The position numbers and the translations under genes are program-made. A DNA stretch of 64,000 bases from Aliarcobacter sp. (GTDB lineage Bacteria > Campylobacterota > Campylobacteria > Campylobacterales > Arcobacteraceae): NCBI GenBank assembly GCA_028688995.1, contig JAQTXB010000012.1:13393-77392 (forward strand). The letters run 5' to 3'. Shown piece after piece: positions 44,416-53,049 of the stretch (its first letter is position 1; each line of letters opens with the position of its first letter). Below the pieces are notes generated by a model. It worked only from the letters and a program-made list of their open reading frames with translations. It ran no database searches and was not told the DNA's origin.

Positions 44416-44962
44416 AAAGTTTAAACAATGGCTTAGTCTTAACTATAGTGATGGTTTATTAGATTTAAATCCACCTGCAACTGATGATGAAATAGAAGAA
44501 CTTACAAAGGCTCTTGGGGTTGATTTGCCAGATGATTTTATAAGTGTATTAAAAATACATAATGGTCAAAAAGGTGAATCTGCTTGGCTTTTTGATTCTC
44601 AGGAGTTTTTATCAACTCACCGTATTATTGAAGAGTTTAATACTTGGAAAAGTTTACTAAAAACTGAACTTCATAACAAAGTTTCAACTCCTGATAAAGG
44701 AGTTAAAAGTGATTGGTGGAATATAAAATGGATACCATTTACAAGTGATGGTTGTGGAGATCATTATTGTATTGATTTAAGCCCCACATCAAGTGGCACA
44801 AAAGGGCAAGTTATTACTTTGTGGTTTGAATTACCTGAGCGAGAAATCGTATCACAAAGTTTCTCTTTATGGTTTGAAGAGTATGTAAAACAGTTATATT
44901 CAGGTGAACTTGTTTACTCAAAAGAGTATAACTCTATTGTTCATAAAGATGAATTAGAATAA
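44399..44962 (+). CDS. SMI1/KNR4 family protein
   Basis: A 187-residue SMI1/KNR4-fold protein: LNPPATDDEIEELTKALGVDLPDDFISVLKIHNGQ is the classic N-terminal signature, followed by WIPFTSDGCGDHYCIDLSPT and the final SFSLWFEEYVKQL. Bacterial members often serve as immunity proteins to secreted toxins or as cell-wall-related proteins. No toxin gene is adjacent. It overlaps the exonuclease gene by 17 nt, so the two are co-translated. Confidence 0.88.
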   Translation: MKKEFEKFKQWLSLNYSDGLLDLNPPATDDEIEELTKALGVDLPDDFISVLKIHNGQKGESAWLFDSQEFLSTHRIIEEFNTWKSLLKTELHNKVSTPDKGVKSDWWNIKWIPFTSDGCGDHYCIDLSPTSSGTKGQVITLWFELPEREIVSQSFSLWFEEYVKQLYSGELVYSKEYNSIVHKDELE

Positions 44963-44972
44963 GGAAAAGTTT

Positions 44973-45317
44973 TTGAATGACAATTTAATTTATCTATTTA
45001 TTGCACTAGTAATTTTTATAGCCTATAGAAAATATACTCAATACAAAGTATTAAAACTTGTTCCAAATTTGTTGAAGCAAGGTGGGCAAATTGTTGATGT
45101 TAGAAGTGAAGAAGAGTTTGCATATGAGCATAAAGATGGAAGTATAAATATCCCATTAGATTTACTAAAAAATAGAATGAATGAGTTGGATAATACAAAG
45201 CCTATAATTCTTTGTTGTGCAACTGGTAGTAGAAGTGCAATAGCAAAAAATACATTAATGGCAAATGGCTTTAAAAATGTTCACAATGCAGGGAATTGGA
45301 GTTCCCTTTCAAAATAA
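44973..45317 (+). CDS. Membrane-anchored rhodanese-domain protein
   Basis: A 114-residue protein with an N-terminal membrane helix (LIYLFIALVIFIAY) and one rhodanese domain: GGQIVDVRSEEEFAYEHKDG, INIPLDLL, and the active-site loop LCCATGSRSAIA, in which the second Cys is the likely sulfur carrier. It may move sulfane sulfur or relay redox state. The start is TTG at 44973, 7 nt after AAGGA; there is no nearby ATG in frame. Confidence 0.87.
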   Translation: MNDNLIYLFIALVIFIAYRKYTQYKVLKLVPNLLKQGGQIVDVRSEEEFAYEHKDGSINIPLDLLKNRMNELDNTKPIILCCATGSRSAIAKNTLMANGFKNVHNAGNWSSLSK

Positions 45318-45329
45318 AAAAGAAGAAAA

Positions 45330-45896
45330 ATGTTTAAAACAAATGATTATTGGGAAGAAGAATTTATCGAATACAATGATAAAAACTTAAATTCTATCTA
45401 TTTTGATGATTGTACTTTTATAAAATGTGATTTTTCAAAAAGTATCATACAAGACTGCAAGTTTACAGAGTGTAAATTTGTAAATTGTGATTTATCTTTA
45501 TCAGTGTTAAAAAATAGTGTTTTTAATGATGTTGTATTTGAAAATTGCAAACTTATTGGTATCTCTTGGAGTTCTTGTCCTGAGCCTTTTGAAGTTAAGT
45601 TTGAATCTTGTAATATTTCTCAAAACTCTTTTCATCTTATGGATTTGCGACAAATGAAGTTTGTAGATACTTTAATTCAAGATTGTGGTTTTGAAGAGTG
45701 TAATTTAGAAAAGGCACTTTTTGATAACTGCAATTTAGAACAAACAGTTTTTATAAAAAATAATTTAAAAAAAGCAAATTTTGAAACCTCAAAAAATTAT
45801 CTAATCGATCCAAAACAAAATGATATACAAAATGCTTTTTTTTCACTTCCTGAAGCTTTGAGTTTTTTGAGTTTACTTCCTATTAAAATAAAATAA
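45330..45896 (+). CDS. Pentapeptide-repeat protein
   Basis: A 188-residue protein built largely of A(D/N)LXX-type pentapeptides, visible as FDDCTFIKCDFSKSIIQDC, CKFVNCDLSLSVL and CNLEKALFDNCNLEQTVF. Such proteins form a right-handed quadrilateral beta-helix. Some, such as Qnr, protect gyrase from quinolones; this one also has unusually frequent Cys but no specific assignment is possible. It follows the rhodanese gene by 12 nt. Confidence 0.85.
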   Translation: MFKTNDYWEEEFIEYNDKNLNSIYFDDCTFIKCDFSKSIIQDCKFTECKFVNCDLSLSVLKNSVFNDVVFENCKLIGISWSSCPEPFEVKFESCNISQNSFHLMDLRQMKFVDTLIQDCGFEECNLEKALFDNCNLEQTVFIKNNLKKANFETSKNYLIDPKQNDIQNAFFSLPEALSFLSLLPIKIK

Positions 45897-45998
45897 CCAC
45901 AAATAGGGCATTTACGATTTTAACGCGATTGTAAATAGCTATGTGTTATCATTGCACAACCATTTTATATAATAAAATATTTTAGAATTAGGATAGAT

Positions 45999-47288
45999 AT
46001 GCGTTTTTTTATACTTTTTTTTCCACTGATTTTTCTTTTTGCCTCAAATACACCTTTTGATATATATAAAAAAGAGACAAATCCCCAACAACACACACTT
46101 TTAATTATTGGTGGAATTCATGGCGATGAACCAGGTGGATATTTTGCGCCAGCTGTTTTAGAAAAATATTACAAAATTAAATCAGGGAATTTATGGATTA
46201 TTCCAAATCTAAATGTTGATAGTATTTTGGCTAATACCCGTGGTATTTATGGGGATATGAATAGAAAATTTAATGTAATTGAAAAAAATGATAATGACCT
46301 TTTAACAATAAATAGAATTAAAGAGATTATTCTAGAAAAAAGAGTTGATTTAATTTTAAATTTACATGATGGTTTTGGATTTTATAGGGATATTTATGAA
46401 GATTCAGTTTTTAATCCAAACTCTTGGGGACAAGCAACTATTATTGACCAAGAAAAAATAGATGAAAAATTTGGAAATTTAGGCGAAATTGCAAATCAAG
46501 TAAATAAAAATGTAAATAATGAAGGTTTATATAAAGACTTCCATACTTTTGGCGTAAAAAATACTCAAACAAAAGAGAAAGATGAGCAAATGCAACAATC
46601 TTTGACTTATTTTGCAGTTACCCATAATAAACCAGCTTTTGCCATAGAAACAAGTAAAAATATTACAGAATTAACACATAAAGTGATTTATCAATTAAAA
46701 GCTATTGAAGAGTTTATGAAGATTATGAATATTGAATTTGAAAGAGATTTTGATATAAATAATTATGATGAGGTGCAAAAAAGAGTTAATGACTTTGGGG
46801 AAATTACTATTAATGACAATATCTCTTTTGATTTAACAGACATTAAAAATAATCTTAGATTTGTTCCTTTGAAAAAAGAAAATAATAAGTTTGATTTAAC
46901 ACACACACTTGCAAAAGTTAAATTTGATGATAATAAATATGAAATTCATATAGGAAATATGAAAGTTTGTGATTTATATCCTCAAATTTTTGATGTAGTT
47001 AATACTCAAGATAAAATCAAAATCTTAGTTGATGGAAAAGAGATAGAAACAACTTTTGGAAATCAAATAGATATAAATAATGATTTTAAAATAGAAAAAT
47101 CTGATTTTAGAGTAAATATTATTGGATTTAGTAAAGATAAAATAGATAGCGAAGATGATATTCTAATCAAAAAAAGTGATATTCAAGATAATTATTCAAT
47201 AGATAATAATAAATCAAAATATAGAGCGGAGTTCTATAAAGATGGTAAGTTTTATGGAATGATTATATTAAACTTTTTAAATAACTAA
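45999..47288 (+). CDS. M99-family peptidoglycan DL-carboxypeptidase (Pgp1/Csd4-like)
   Basis: A 429-residue periplasmic protein with a signal peptide (about 1-16). The metallo-carboxypeptidase core has LLIIGGIHGDEPGGYFAP (zinc His and Glu), IPNLNVDSILANTRG, GDMNRKFN and LILNLHDGFGFY (third His). The C-terminal half (about 255-429) is strand-rich, as in Csd4 and Pgp1. These trim tripeptides of peptidoglycan to dipeptides and give Helicobacter and Campylobacter their helical shape. Monocistronic with a terminator. Confidence 0.88.
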   Translation: MRFFILFFPLIFLFASNTPFDIYKKETNPQQHTLLIIGGIHGDEPGGYFAPAVLEKYYKIKSGNLWIIPNLNVDSILANTRGIYGDMNRKFNVIEKNDNDLLTINRIKEIILEKRVDLILNLHDGFGFYRDIYEDSVFNPNSWGQATIIDQEKIDEKFGNLGEIANQVNKNVNNEGLYKDFHTFGVKNTQTKEKDEQMQQSLTYFAVTHNKPAFAIETSKNITELTHKVIYQLKAIEEFMKIMNIEFERDFDINNYDEVQKRVNDFGEITINDNISFDLTDIKNNLRFVPLKKENNKFDLTHTLAKVKFDDNKYEIHIGNMKVCDLYPQIFDVVNTQDKIKILVDGKEIETTFGNQIDINNDFKIEKSDFRVNIIGFSKDKIDSEDDILIKKSDIQDNYSIDNNKSKYRAEFYKDGKFYGMIILNFLNN

Positions 47289-47311
47289 AAGAGGAAATTT
47301 ATTCCTCTTTT
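47287..47311. terminator. Bidirectional terminator
   Basis: AAAAGAGGAA (47287-47296) and TTCCTCTTTT (47302-47311) form a perfect 10-bp stem with a 5-nt loop between the convergent carboxypeptidase and DUF2892 genes. Confidence 0.8.
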
Positions 47312-47504
47312 ACTTTTTAGTTTTTGGTGTACACTTTTTACTAACAATACACACAGGACAGAAATCCACAATTCCCACAATAAGTGGAATTACTCCCAAA
47401 TAGAACCAATAATTATCTGTAAAGAATCCAATTGCAATTAAAATCAATCCTATAACTATTCTAAATGGTCTACAAAAAGCTCTAATTTTATCAAACATAT
47501 TCAT
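47310..47504 (-). CDS. DUF2892 (YgaP-like) small membrane protein
   Basis: A 64-residue protein: FCRPFRIVIGLILIAIGFF, a hydrophobic second span (YLGVIPLIVGIVDF) and CPVC near the end. This is the DUF2892 pattern, the membrane part of YgaP, which is otherwise fused to rhodanese. AAGGA lies 7 nt before the ATG. The role is not established; a link with sulfur carriers such as the rhodanese at 44973 is only a suggestion. Confidence 0.82.
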   Translation of the reverse strand: MNMFDKIRAFCRPFRIVIGLILIAIGFFTDNYWFYLGVIPLIVGIVDFCPVCIVSKKCTPKTKK

Positions 47505-47675
47505 TTATAATTCCTTAGATATTTTATTAAAAGTGAATTATTATATAAGTAAACTTAATGCTTTATAAATAAGTAAAACTTATCTATCTAAAAAAATAGA
47601 CATAAGAAATTATAGATGAAATTTAATTTATTAAAAAAGTTTTAGTGCTAGATTAGGGGAGTGTAGAAAAACAGT

Positions 47676-48356
47676 TTAAATATTAAACTGTTTTTTATAT
47701 AGTTCTTCAAGTGGAGATTTATCTTTATAATCGATAATATCACCAATTTCAATTTGGATTTTTAGGTTTTTTGTTCTTTGTTCAATTGCTTCTTTTAGAA
47801 CTTGATTTGCATTTGTTTTTATAAAAACTGGCAAAATATTAATTCTATTTTTAAGTGCCATTAATTTTGCACCTTCTTTAAAAGTACTAATTGGCTCATC
47901 AGTTTTATTTCTTGTTCCTTCTGGAAAAACAAAAATTGAATAACCTTTTTTTACTACATTTTTTGTATCAATAAAAAAAGAGGTCATATTTGCAGATTCT
48001 CTATCTAATAAAATCGTATCTGCATTTTTTGTAAAAGTACCAAAGAAAAAAGAGTTAAAAAGTTCTTTTTTTGATACCCAAAAACCATGAATAAAAGAGT
48101 CTTGTAATGCAAGTTCAATAATAAGTGGATCAATTATACTTCTATGATTTGACACAAGTAAATAATTCCCATCTTTTGGAAGTTTTTCTTTATTTAAAAC
48201 TTCAACACTGATATTTAACTTTGTTAATAGAGTTTTTGAATACTCAATCCTTAATGCTTTTTTCTCTTCAGAAGTTTTTACTTTTTTTAATTTAAAGCCA
48301 TATTTATTCGTTAAGTAAGTCGCATATATTGCAATGCTTATTTGTTTTAAGTTCAA
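47676..48356 (-). CDS. plsC: 1-acyl-sn-glycerol-3-phosphate acyltransferase (PlsC-like)
   Basis: A 226-residue membrane-associated acyltransferase. The catalytic H-x4-D motif appears as VSNHRSIIDPL, and the substrate-binding block as FPEGTRNKTDEP. It acylates lysophosphatidate or a related acceptor in phospholipid synthesis. The start is TTG at 48356, 5 nt after AGGA. It is followed by a spacer without any gene and preceded by sfsA on the same strand. Confidence 0.88.
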   Translation of the reverse strand: MNLKQISIAIYATYLTNKYGFKLKKVKTSEEKKALRIEYSKTLLTKLNISVEVLNKEKLPKDGNYLLVSNHRSIIDPLIIELALQDSFIHGFWVSKKELFNSFFFGTFTKNADTILLDRESANMTSFFIDTKNVVKKGYSIFVFPEGTRNKTDEPISTFKEGAKLMALKNRINILPVFIKTNANQVLKEAIEQRTKNLKIQIEIGDIIDYKDKSPLEELYKKQFNI

Positions 48357-48389
48357 TATTGTCCTAGATAAATTTTTTTTGCAATTGTA

Positions 48390-49085
48390 TCAAAATGAAT
48401 CCATTATTGATACTTTTTTTAAGTAAATCTCTTCTAAATTTATATGTGATTGATAAACTAAGACTTCAACACCATTTTTTGTAACTTCTTTAAAAGCTTC
48501 ACAATACTTTTTATCTATTTGGCAAGCTAGTTTAAAGGGTAAATTATCTGTTCTTTGAATAACATATAACATTACTGCTCGATGACCATCTTTTACCATT
48601 TGAGCTAATTCATTTAGATGTTTTGTTCCCCGTGAAGTTACAGCATCAGGGAAAGCTAAATAATCATCTATTCTTAGACTTACGCTTTTTACTTCCACAT
48701 AACATTTTTCATTTCCATTTTCAAGTAAAATATCAATTCTGCTATTTTCTCCATATTTTTGTTCTGGTTTTAAATTTTCATAACCTTGAAGCTCTTTTAT
48801 TACACCATTTTGAATGGCTTCTATTGCTATTTTATTTGCTACTCCTGTATTTGTGCAAATCAAGTTTTCGCCCATTTTAGTAAGCTCCAAAGTATATTTT
48901 AGTTTTCTTTTTTCATTATCATGAAAAGTAACCCAAACATCACAGTTTTCTTCTATACATGAAGTCATTGCCCCGCTATTTGGTACATGAGCTGTAATTT
49001 CTTCACCATTTTCTAAAATAATATCAGCTAAAAATCTTTTATATCTTTTTACTAATTTTCCCTTAATTAGTTTTTCAAATTGCAT
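48390..49085 (-). CDS. sfsA: SfsA family nuclease/DNA-binding protein
   Basis: A 231-residue protein. It shows the N-terminal OB-like FLADIILENGEEITAHVPNSG, AMTSC, SRIDILLENG, CYVEVKSVSLR (the PD-(D/E)xK-like Glu-x-Lys) and AFPDAVTSRGTKHLNEL, all hallmarks of SfsA. Named for sugar-fermentation stimulation; the nuclease fold is the stronger inference. AAGGA is 7 nt before the ATG. Probably co-transcribed with plsC. Confidence 0.94.
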   Translation of the reverse strand: MQFEKLIKGKLVKRYKRFLADIILENGEEITAHVPNSGAMTSCIEENCDVWVTFHDNEKRKLKYTLELTKMGENLICTNTGVANKIAIEAIQNGVIKELQGYENLKPEQKYGENSRIDILLENGNEKCYVEVKSVSLRIDDYLAFPDAVTSRGTKHLNELAQMVKDGHRAVMLYVIQRTDNLPFKLACQIDKKYCEAFKEVTKNGVEVLVYQSHINLEEIYLKKVSIMDSF

Positions 49086-49211
49086 TTATAAATCCTTTTT
49101 GGAATATATTAAGTAATATCTATTATACTATATCCATTTAGAGTTTTTAAAAGATATTAGCTAGCATTGTAATTTTGTTTATACTTTGATTAATATTTGA
49201 AGTGTAAAAGA

Positions 49212-49316
49212 ATGGTGAAAATTGAACAAATGTTATTTATTATATTCTTGTATATTTTATTAGCCATTTTTTCATGGATATATTCAAAGAAAAGAGTTAT
49301 TAATAATTTTTCTTAA
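49212..49316 (+). CDS. Possible 34-aa single-span membrane microprotein
   Basis: ATG 49212 to TAA 49314 encodes a short N-terminus, a hydrophobic helix (MLFIIFLYILLAIFSWIY) and a basic tail (SKKRVINN). The arrangement is typical of small inner-membrane proteins, but the ribosome binding site is weak and AT-rich DNA can give such a frame by chance. Confidence 0.25.
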   Translation: MVKIEQMLFIIFLYILLAIFSWIYSKKRVINNFS

Positions 49317-49362
49317 TGGAATACTAATTGCAATGATAATTACTAAATCATTGGAGTTAATA

Positions 49363-49794
49363 ATGAAAAAAGTAAAATTATTTGAGCAAGATAAACATTC
49401 GCTAAATTACGAAAAAATGGATGTATTACACAGAGAGTTTTTGGATATCTATAATAGTGTGGATTTAAATTCTAAAGATAGTATTAATTCAAAAGCAATG
49501 GAATTGCTTGAACATACAAAAAAGCATTTTAATGAAGAAGAAAAACTAATGGATAGATATGATTATCCAAGAAGTAGAGAACACAAAGAGGAACATAATA
49601 AGGTTTTATCAGAACTAAAATTCTTCATTGATAAATCTTATAGTATTTTTGGGATGAACATCTTAAAATCATATTTTGCAGAAAAATTACCATATTGGTT
49701 TGATTATCATTTAGCAAGTATGGATAGTGACTTGGCAGCATATTTAAAAAATGTTAATCTAAAAAGAACTAAAAAACAACAAGAAGTGAACTAG
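49363..49794 (+). CDS. Bacteriohemerythrin-like protein
   Basis: About 143 residues from the ATG at 49363 (MKKVKLFEQDKHSLNYEKMD), 6 nt after GGAG; the frame extends upstream to 49333. The di-iron ligand set can be followed: an HREF helix, HTKKHFNEEEKLM (H-x3-H-x3-E), HKEEHNK and the C-terminal YHLASMDSD (H-x4-D). Hemerythrin domains bind oxygen or sense it. A monodomain form may supply oxygen or relay redox signals in this microaerophile. Confidence 0.88.
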   Translation: MKKVKLFEQDKHSLNYEKMDVLHREFLDIYNSVDLNSKDSINSKAMELLEHTKKHFNEEEKLMDRYDYPRSREHKEEHNKVLSELKFFIDKSYSIFGMNILKSYFAEKLPYWFDYHLASMDSDLAAYLKNVNLKRTKKQQEVN

Positions 49795-49830
49795 GGTTAT
49801 TTTTTTAGATTGATATTGAAGATTATTTAT

Positions 49831-49857
49831 AAAAAAAGAGCCTAAGCTCCCTTTTTT
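49831..49857. terminator. Probable bidirectional terminator
   Basis: An A run plus GAGC pairs with GCTC plus a T run (AAAAAAAGAGC ... GCTCCCTTTTTT) with a short loop and small bulge, between the convergent hemerythrin and glycohydrolase genes. Confidence 0.55.
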
Positions 49858-50924
49858 ATGAGTGGAAGTTTATCCAATAAATCTTCACAATATTTCCATT
49901 GGGTTAGGGTTTCTTTCCACTCTTGTGGAATTGCATCAACTCCAAAATATGCTCCTAAAACCATACCAATGGCAATTGCTCTTGAAGCATTATCACCTCC
50001 TACCATTGCATTTGCTTGCAGAGCTTTTTTTAGTCCGTCTTCTTTGTTGGCATATTTTAGTATGAAATAAATACTTCCAGGAAGTGTACCCTCAGTTGGA
50101 CTTGCTTTTCCTACTTTTATTGGTTCACTTCTTCCAATATCCCAAAGTCTGGCCATTGATGTTAGTGCTAAATCATCGCTGAATTGCTCTTTTGAAAGTT
50201 GTGAATCTGGATTTGCTTCTTCTTCATATTTTGCTATTGCTTGTTTTGTTTTATCTTCAAAAAATCCACCCATTAAAACTGCAACTTCTTCTATTGCATC
50301 TCTTGGACTTATCCCTCTTAAAACTCTGTGTGTAACCCTTGCAAAAAATTCTCCACCTCCAAGTGCAGAAAAGTCTTTGTGTGTAAACATAGCTTTTCTT
50401 GCAACATCAACTAATTCTTCTTCATTTTCATAATATGCATGGGCTGCAACATGACGTATTGCCATGGCATTTGATATTCCACCTAAATTTTCGATTTTTG
50501 TTCCATGTTTTACTTGAGAGTAAGTTTCTCTTGTCATGGTACAAATCCAAGAACCCCAACCATTTTCAAGTCTATTCATCCAATGGGGAATCAAATCTTG
50601 CACACTAAAAGTTCTAGGTGGATTTGAAGTTGCAGCTAAATGTTCAAGTATTACTATATTATAATCACCATAATCAGTAGTTCCACCAGCACTTTTCCCT
50701 GGATGATAGTTTCTCTCTCCCCAACCAATACCGTGAGTTTGTCCACCCATTTTTTCACCTGGACTCATGAACTTTTCTATTGGTTTTTGTCCATAAGCTT
50801 CATAGATTTTTTTTGCATCATATTCGTAGTGTGTACCTAAACATAAAGCATCACCTACAATTGCTCCAAAAAAAGCACCTTTTATATTTTTCTCTTTTAA
50901 ATTTTCATTTGATAGTTTGTTCAT
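49842..50924 (-). CDS. ADP-ribosylglycohydrolase family protein
   Basis: A 360-residue protein of the DraG/ARH fold. Motifs: GAFFGAIVGDALCLGTHYEY, the GGTTDYGDYN metal-site segment, FTHKDFSALGGGEFFARV and the C-terminal VGGDNASRAIAIGMVLGAYFG, which carries the Mg-binding GD-N pattern. It removes ADP-ribose from proteins or small molecules; the substrate is unknown. No ADP-ribosyltransferase is visible nearby. Confidence 0.9.
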   Translation of the reverse strand: MNKLSNENLKEKNIKGAFFGAIVGDALCLGTHYEYDAKKIYEAYGQKPIEKFMSPGEKMGGQTHGIGWGERNYHPGKSAGGTTDYGDYNIVILEHLAATSNPPRTFSVQDLIPHWMNRLENGWGSWICTMTRETYSQVKHGTKIENLGGISNAMAIRHVAAHAYYENEEELVDVARKAMFTHKDFSALGGGEFFARVTHRVLRGISPRDAIEEVAVLMGGFFEDKTKQAIAKYEEEANPDSQLSKEQFSDDLALTSMARLWDIGRSEPIKVGKASPTEGTLPGSIYFILKYANKEDGLKKALQANAMVGGDNASRAIAIGMVLGAYFGVDAIPQEWKETLTQWKYCEDLLDKLPLIKKGA

Positions 50925-51054
50925 AATTTATAACCTAATATTTATTTAATACTTGATTATAACTAAGGAATTTTTATTTTAGGTAAGTATAAGAGTATAG
51001 TTTTTCTCTATTTTAGATGAATGACCTAATTTTAGATATTAAAACTCTTTTAGC

Positions 51055-51060
51055 TATAAT
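51055..51060 (+). promoter_or_regulatory. -10 element before the SBP-PAS-GGDEF gene
   Basis: A good TATAAT at 51055-51060, 27 nt before the ATG at 51088, in an otherwise AT-rich intergenic stretch. Confidence 0.5.
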
Positions 51061-51087
51061 AAGTATACATATTTAAAATAGGCTCAC

Positions 51088-53040
51088 ATGAAAAAAAATC
51101 TAATACAACTTAATATTTTTAAAATATTTCTTACAATATTAATTTTTACTATTACTTTAAATGCTACAACACAACATCCAAAAGAGAAAATTAATTTACA
51201 ACTAAAATGGTTTAGCTCTTTTCAATTTGCAGGTTATTATATGGCTTTGGAGAAAGGGTATTACGCAGAAGCAGGGCTTGATGTAAATATTCTTGAAAGA
51301 GACCCTAAAAAGAACAATATTTTACAAGTTATAAATGGAGAATCACAATATGGAGTTGCTGATTCATCATTGTTACTTTATAGAGCTCAGGGAAATCCTG
51401 TTCAAATTATGGGTTCGTTTTTTCAACATAGTCCATTAGTTTTTATCTCAAAAAAAAGTTCAGGAATAGTAAGTCCTTTTGAAATGAAGGGGAAAATCAT
51501 CTCTTTTCAACAAAGTATTGATGATGCACCACTACTTGCCATGCTTTTAGAAGCAAAAATTACTCCAAATGATTATACATATAAATCTTTGGATTTTACA
51601 AATAATGCATTTATTCGTGGTGAAGTAGATGTTATGAGTGCATATATAAGTGACCAACCAGATACTATGAAATCTAAAGGAATAGAAGTTAATATTATTA
51701 ATCCTTTAAATTATGGAATTGACCTTTATGGTGATAATCTATTTTCAACAGAAGCTAATCTTGGAAAAAATCCAGAACAAGCAAAAAAATTTCTTGATGC
51801 TTCAATTCGAGGTTGGAAATATGCTTTAGAAAATAAAGAAGAGAGTGCTAGAATATTGATAGAAAAATATGGTGCAAGATTTAGTTATGAACATCTTTTA
51901 TTTGAAGCCAATTCAATAGAAAAAATGATGATACCTTCAATGATACAAATTGGTTATACGAGTATTGAGCGTTTTTATCGAATTTCAGAGATTTATGAAA
52001 ATATAAATAAAGCTAGTAAAAATTCACTTCATGAAGCTCTAGAAAATCTTATTTGGAATTCAAATATTCAAAAAGATAGATATGATTACTATTATAATAT
52101 TTTATTAGTTGTAGTATTTGTATTTTTGATTGTAATTGCTATTTTATTTTTAATTGCCCAAAGACTTAAAAAGATTGTTCAATATAAAACCTCAAAACTT
52201 CAAGAAGAACACTCAATGATTGATAAGTATGTAATCATTGCAACAACAGATTTTGTAGGAAATATTACAAGTGCCAGTGATGCATTTTGTAAAATTTCTG
52301 GATATAAACAAAAAGAGATTATTGGAAAAAGATTTAAAAATATCAGTCATAGTAATATGCCAACATCTTTATTTAATGAGTTATGGGAAACAATAACCCA
52401 AGGAAAAATTTGGACAGGTGAAATTAGAAATAGTAAAAAAAATGGTGAATATTATTGGGTTGATGTTATTATTGAACCAATATTGGATAGCTCTAAAAAA
52501 CATCTAGGTTATCGTGCTATTTATCAAGATATAACAGATAAAAAATTAGCTCAAGAATTAGCTATAACAGATAATCTTACTAAACTTTATAATAGAGGTT
52601 ATATTGAAAGTGTATTGAGTTCTCATATAGCAATTGCAAATAGATATAATAGATATTTATGTGTAGTTTTATTGGATATAGATTATTTTAAAAAAATAAA
52701 TGATACATATGGACACCAAGTTGGGGATACAGTACTTAAGGAAGTTTCAAAAATACTTCAAAATAATATTCGAAAAACTGATATTCTTGGACGATGGGGT
52801 GGTGAAGAGTTTTTAATTGTAACTCCTGATATAAATACAAGACAATGTTTTTTATTGTGTGAGAAATTAAGAAAAGCTGTAGAAAAACAGATTTTTGAAG
52901 AGATGAATAGTTCTGTTACTATTAGTATAGGAATTGCAGAATTTGTTTTAAATGAGAATATGGATAAATTTATTGAACGTGCAGATAAAGCAATGTATTT
53001 TTCAAAAGAGCAAGGCCGAAACTCTACAAATATTGCTTAG
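51088..53040 (+). CDS. Diguanylate cyclase with periplasmic NMT1/THI5-type binding domain and PAS
   Basis: A 650-residue protein. A signal/anchor (about 10-28) leads into a substrate-binding-protein domain of the NMT1/THI5 type (about 35-300; LQLKWFSSFQFAGYYMALEKG, ADSSLLLYRAQG). A membrane helix at about 337-358 is followed by a PAS domain (about 375-495) and a GGDEF domain from TDNLTKLYNRGYIESVL with active site RWGGEEF. The transporter-like domain probably serves as a ligand sensor for c-di-GMP synthesis. No ABC permease or ATPase is nearby. Confidence 0.92.
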   Translation: MKKNLIQLNIFKIFLTILIFTITLNATTQHPKEKINLQLKWFSSFQFAGYYMALEKGYYAEAGLDVNILERDPKKNNILQVINGESQYGVADSSLLLYRAQGNPVQIMGSFFQHSPLVFISKKSSGIVSPFEMKGKIISFQQSIDDAPLLAMLLEAKITPNDYTYKSLDFTNNAFIRGEVDVMSAYISDQPDTMKSKGIEVNIINPLNYGIDLYGDNLFSTEANLGKNPEQAKKFLDASIRGWKYALENKEESARILIEKYGARFSYEHLLFEANSIEKMMIPSMIQIGYTSIERFYRISEIYENINKASKNSLHEALENLIWNSNIQKDRYDYYYNILLVVVFVFLIVIAILFLIAQRLKKIVQYKTSKLQEEHSMIDKYVIIATTDFVGNITSASDAFCKISGYKQKEIIGKRFKNISHSNMPTSLFNELWETITQGKIWTGEIRNSKKNGEYYWVDVIIEPILDSSKKHLGYRAIYQDITDKKLAQELAITDNLTKLYNRGYIESVLSSHIAIANRYNRYLCVVLLDIDYFKKINDTYGHQVGDTVLKEVSKILQNNIRKTDILGRWGGEEFLIVTPDINTRQCFLLCEKLRKAVEKQIFEEMNSSVTISIGIAEFVLNENMDKFIERADKAMYFSKEQGRNSTNIA

Positions 53041-53049
53041 TAGAATTTC

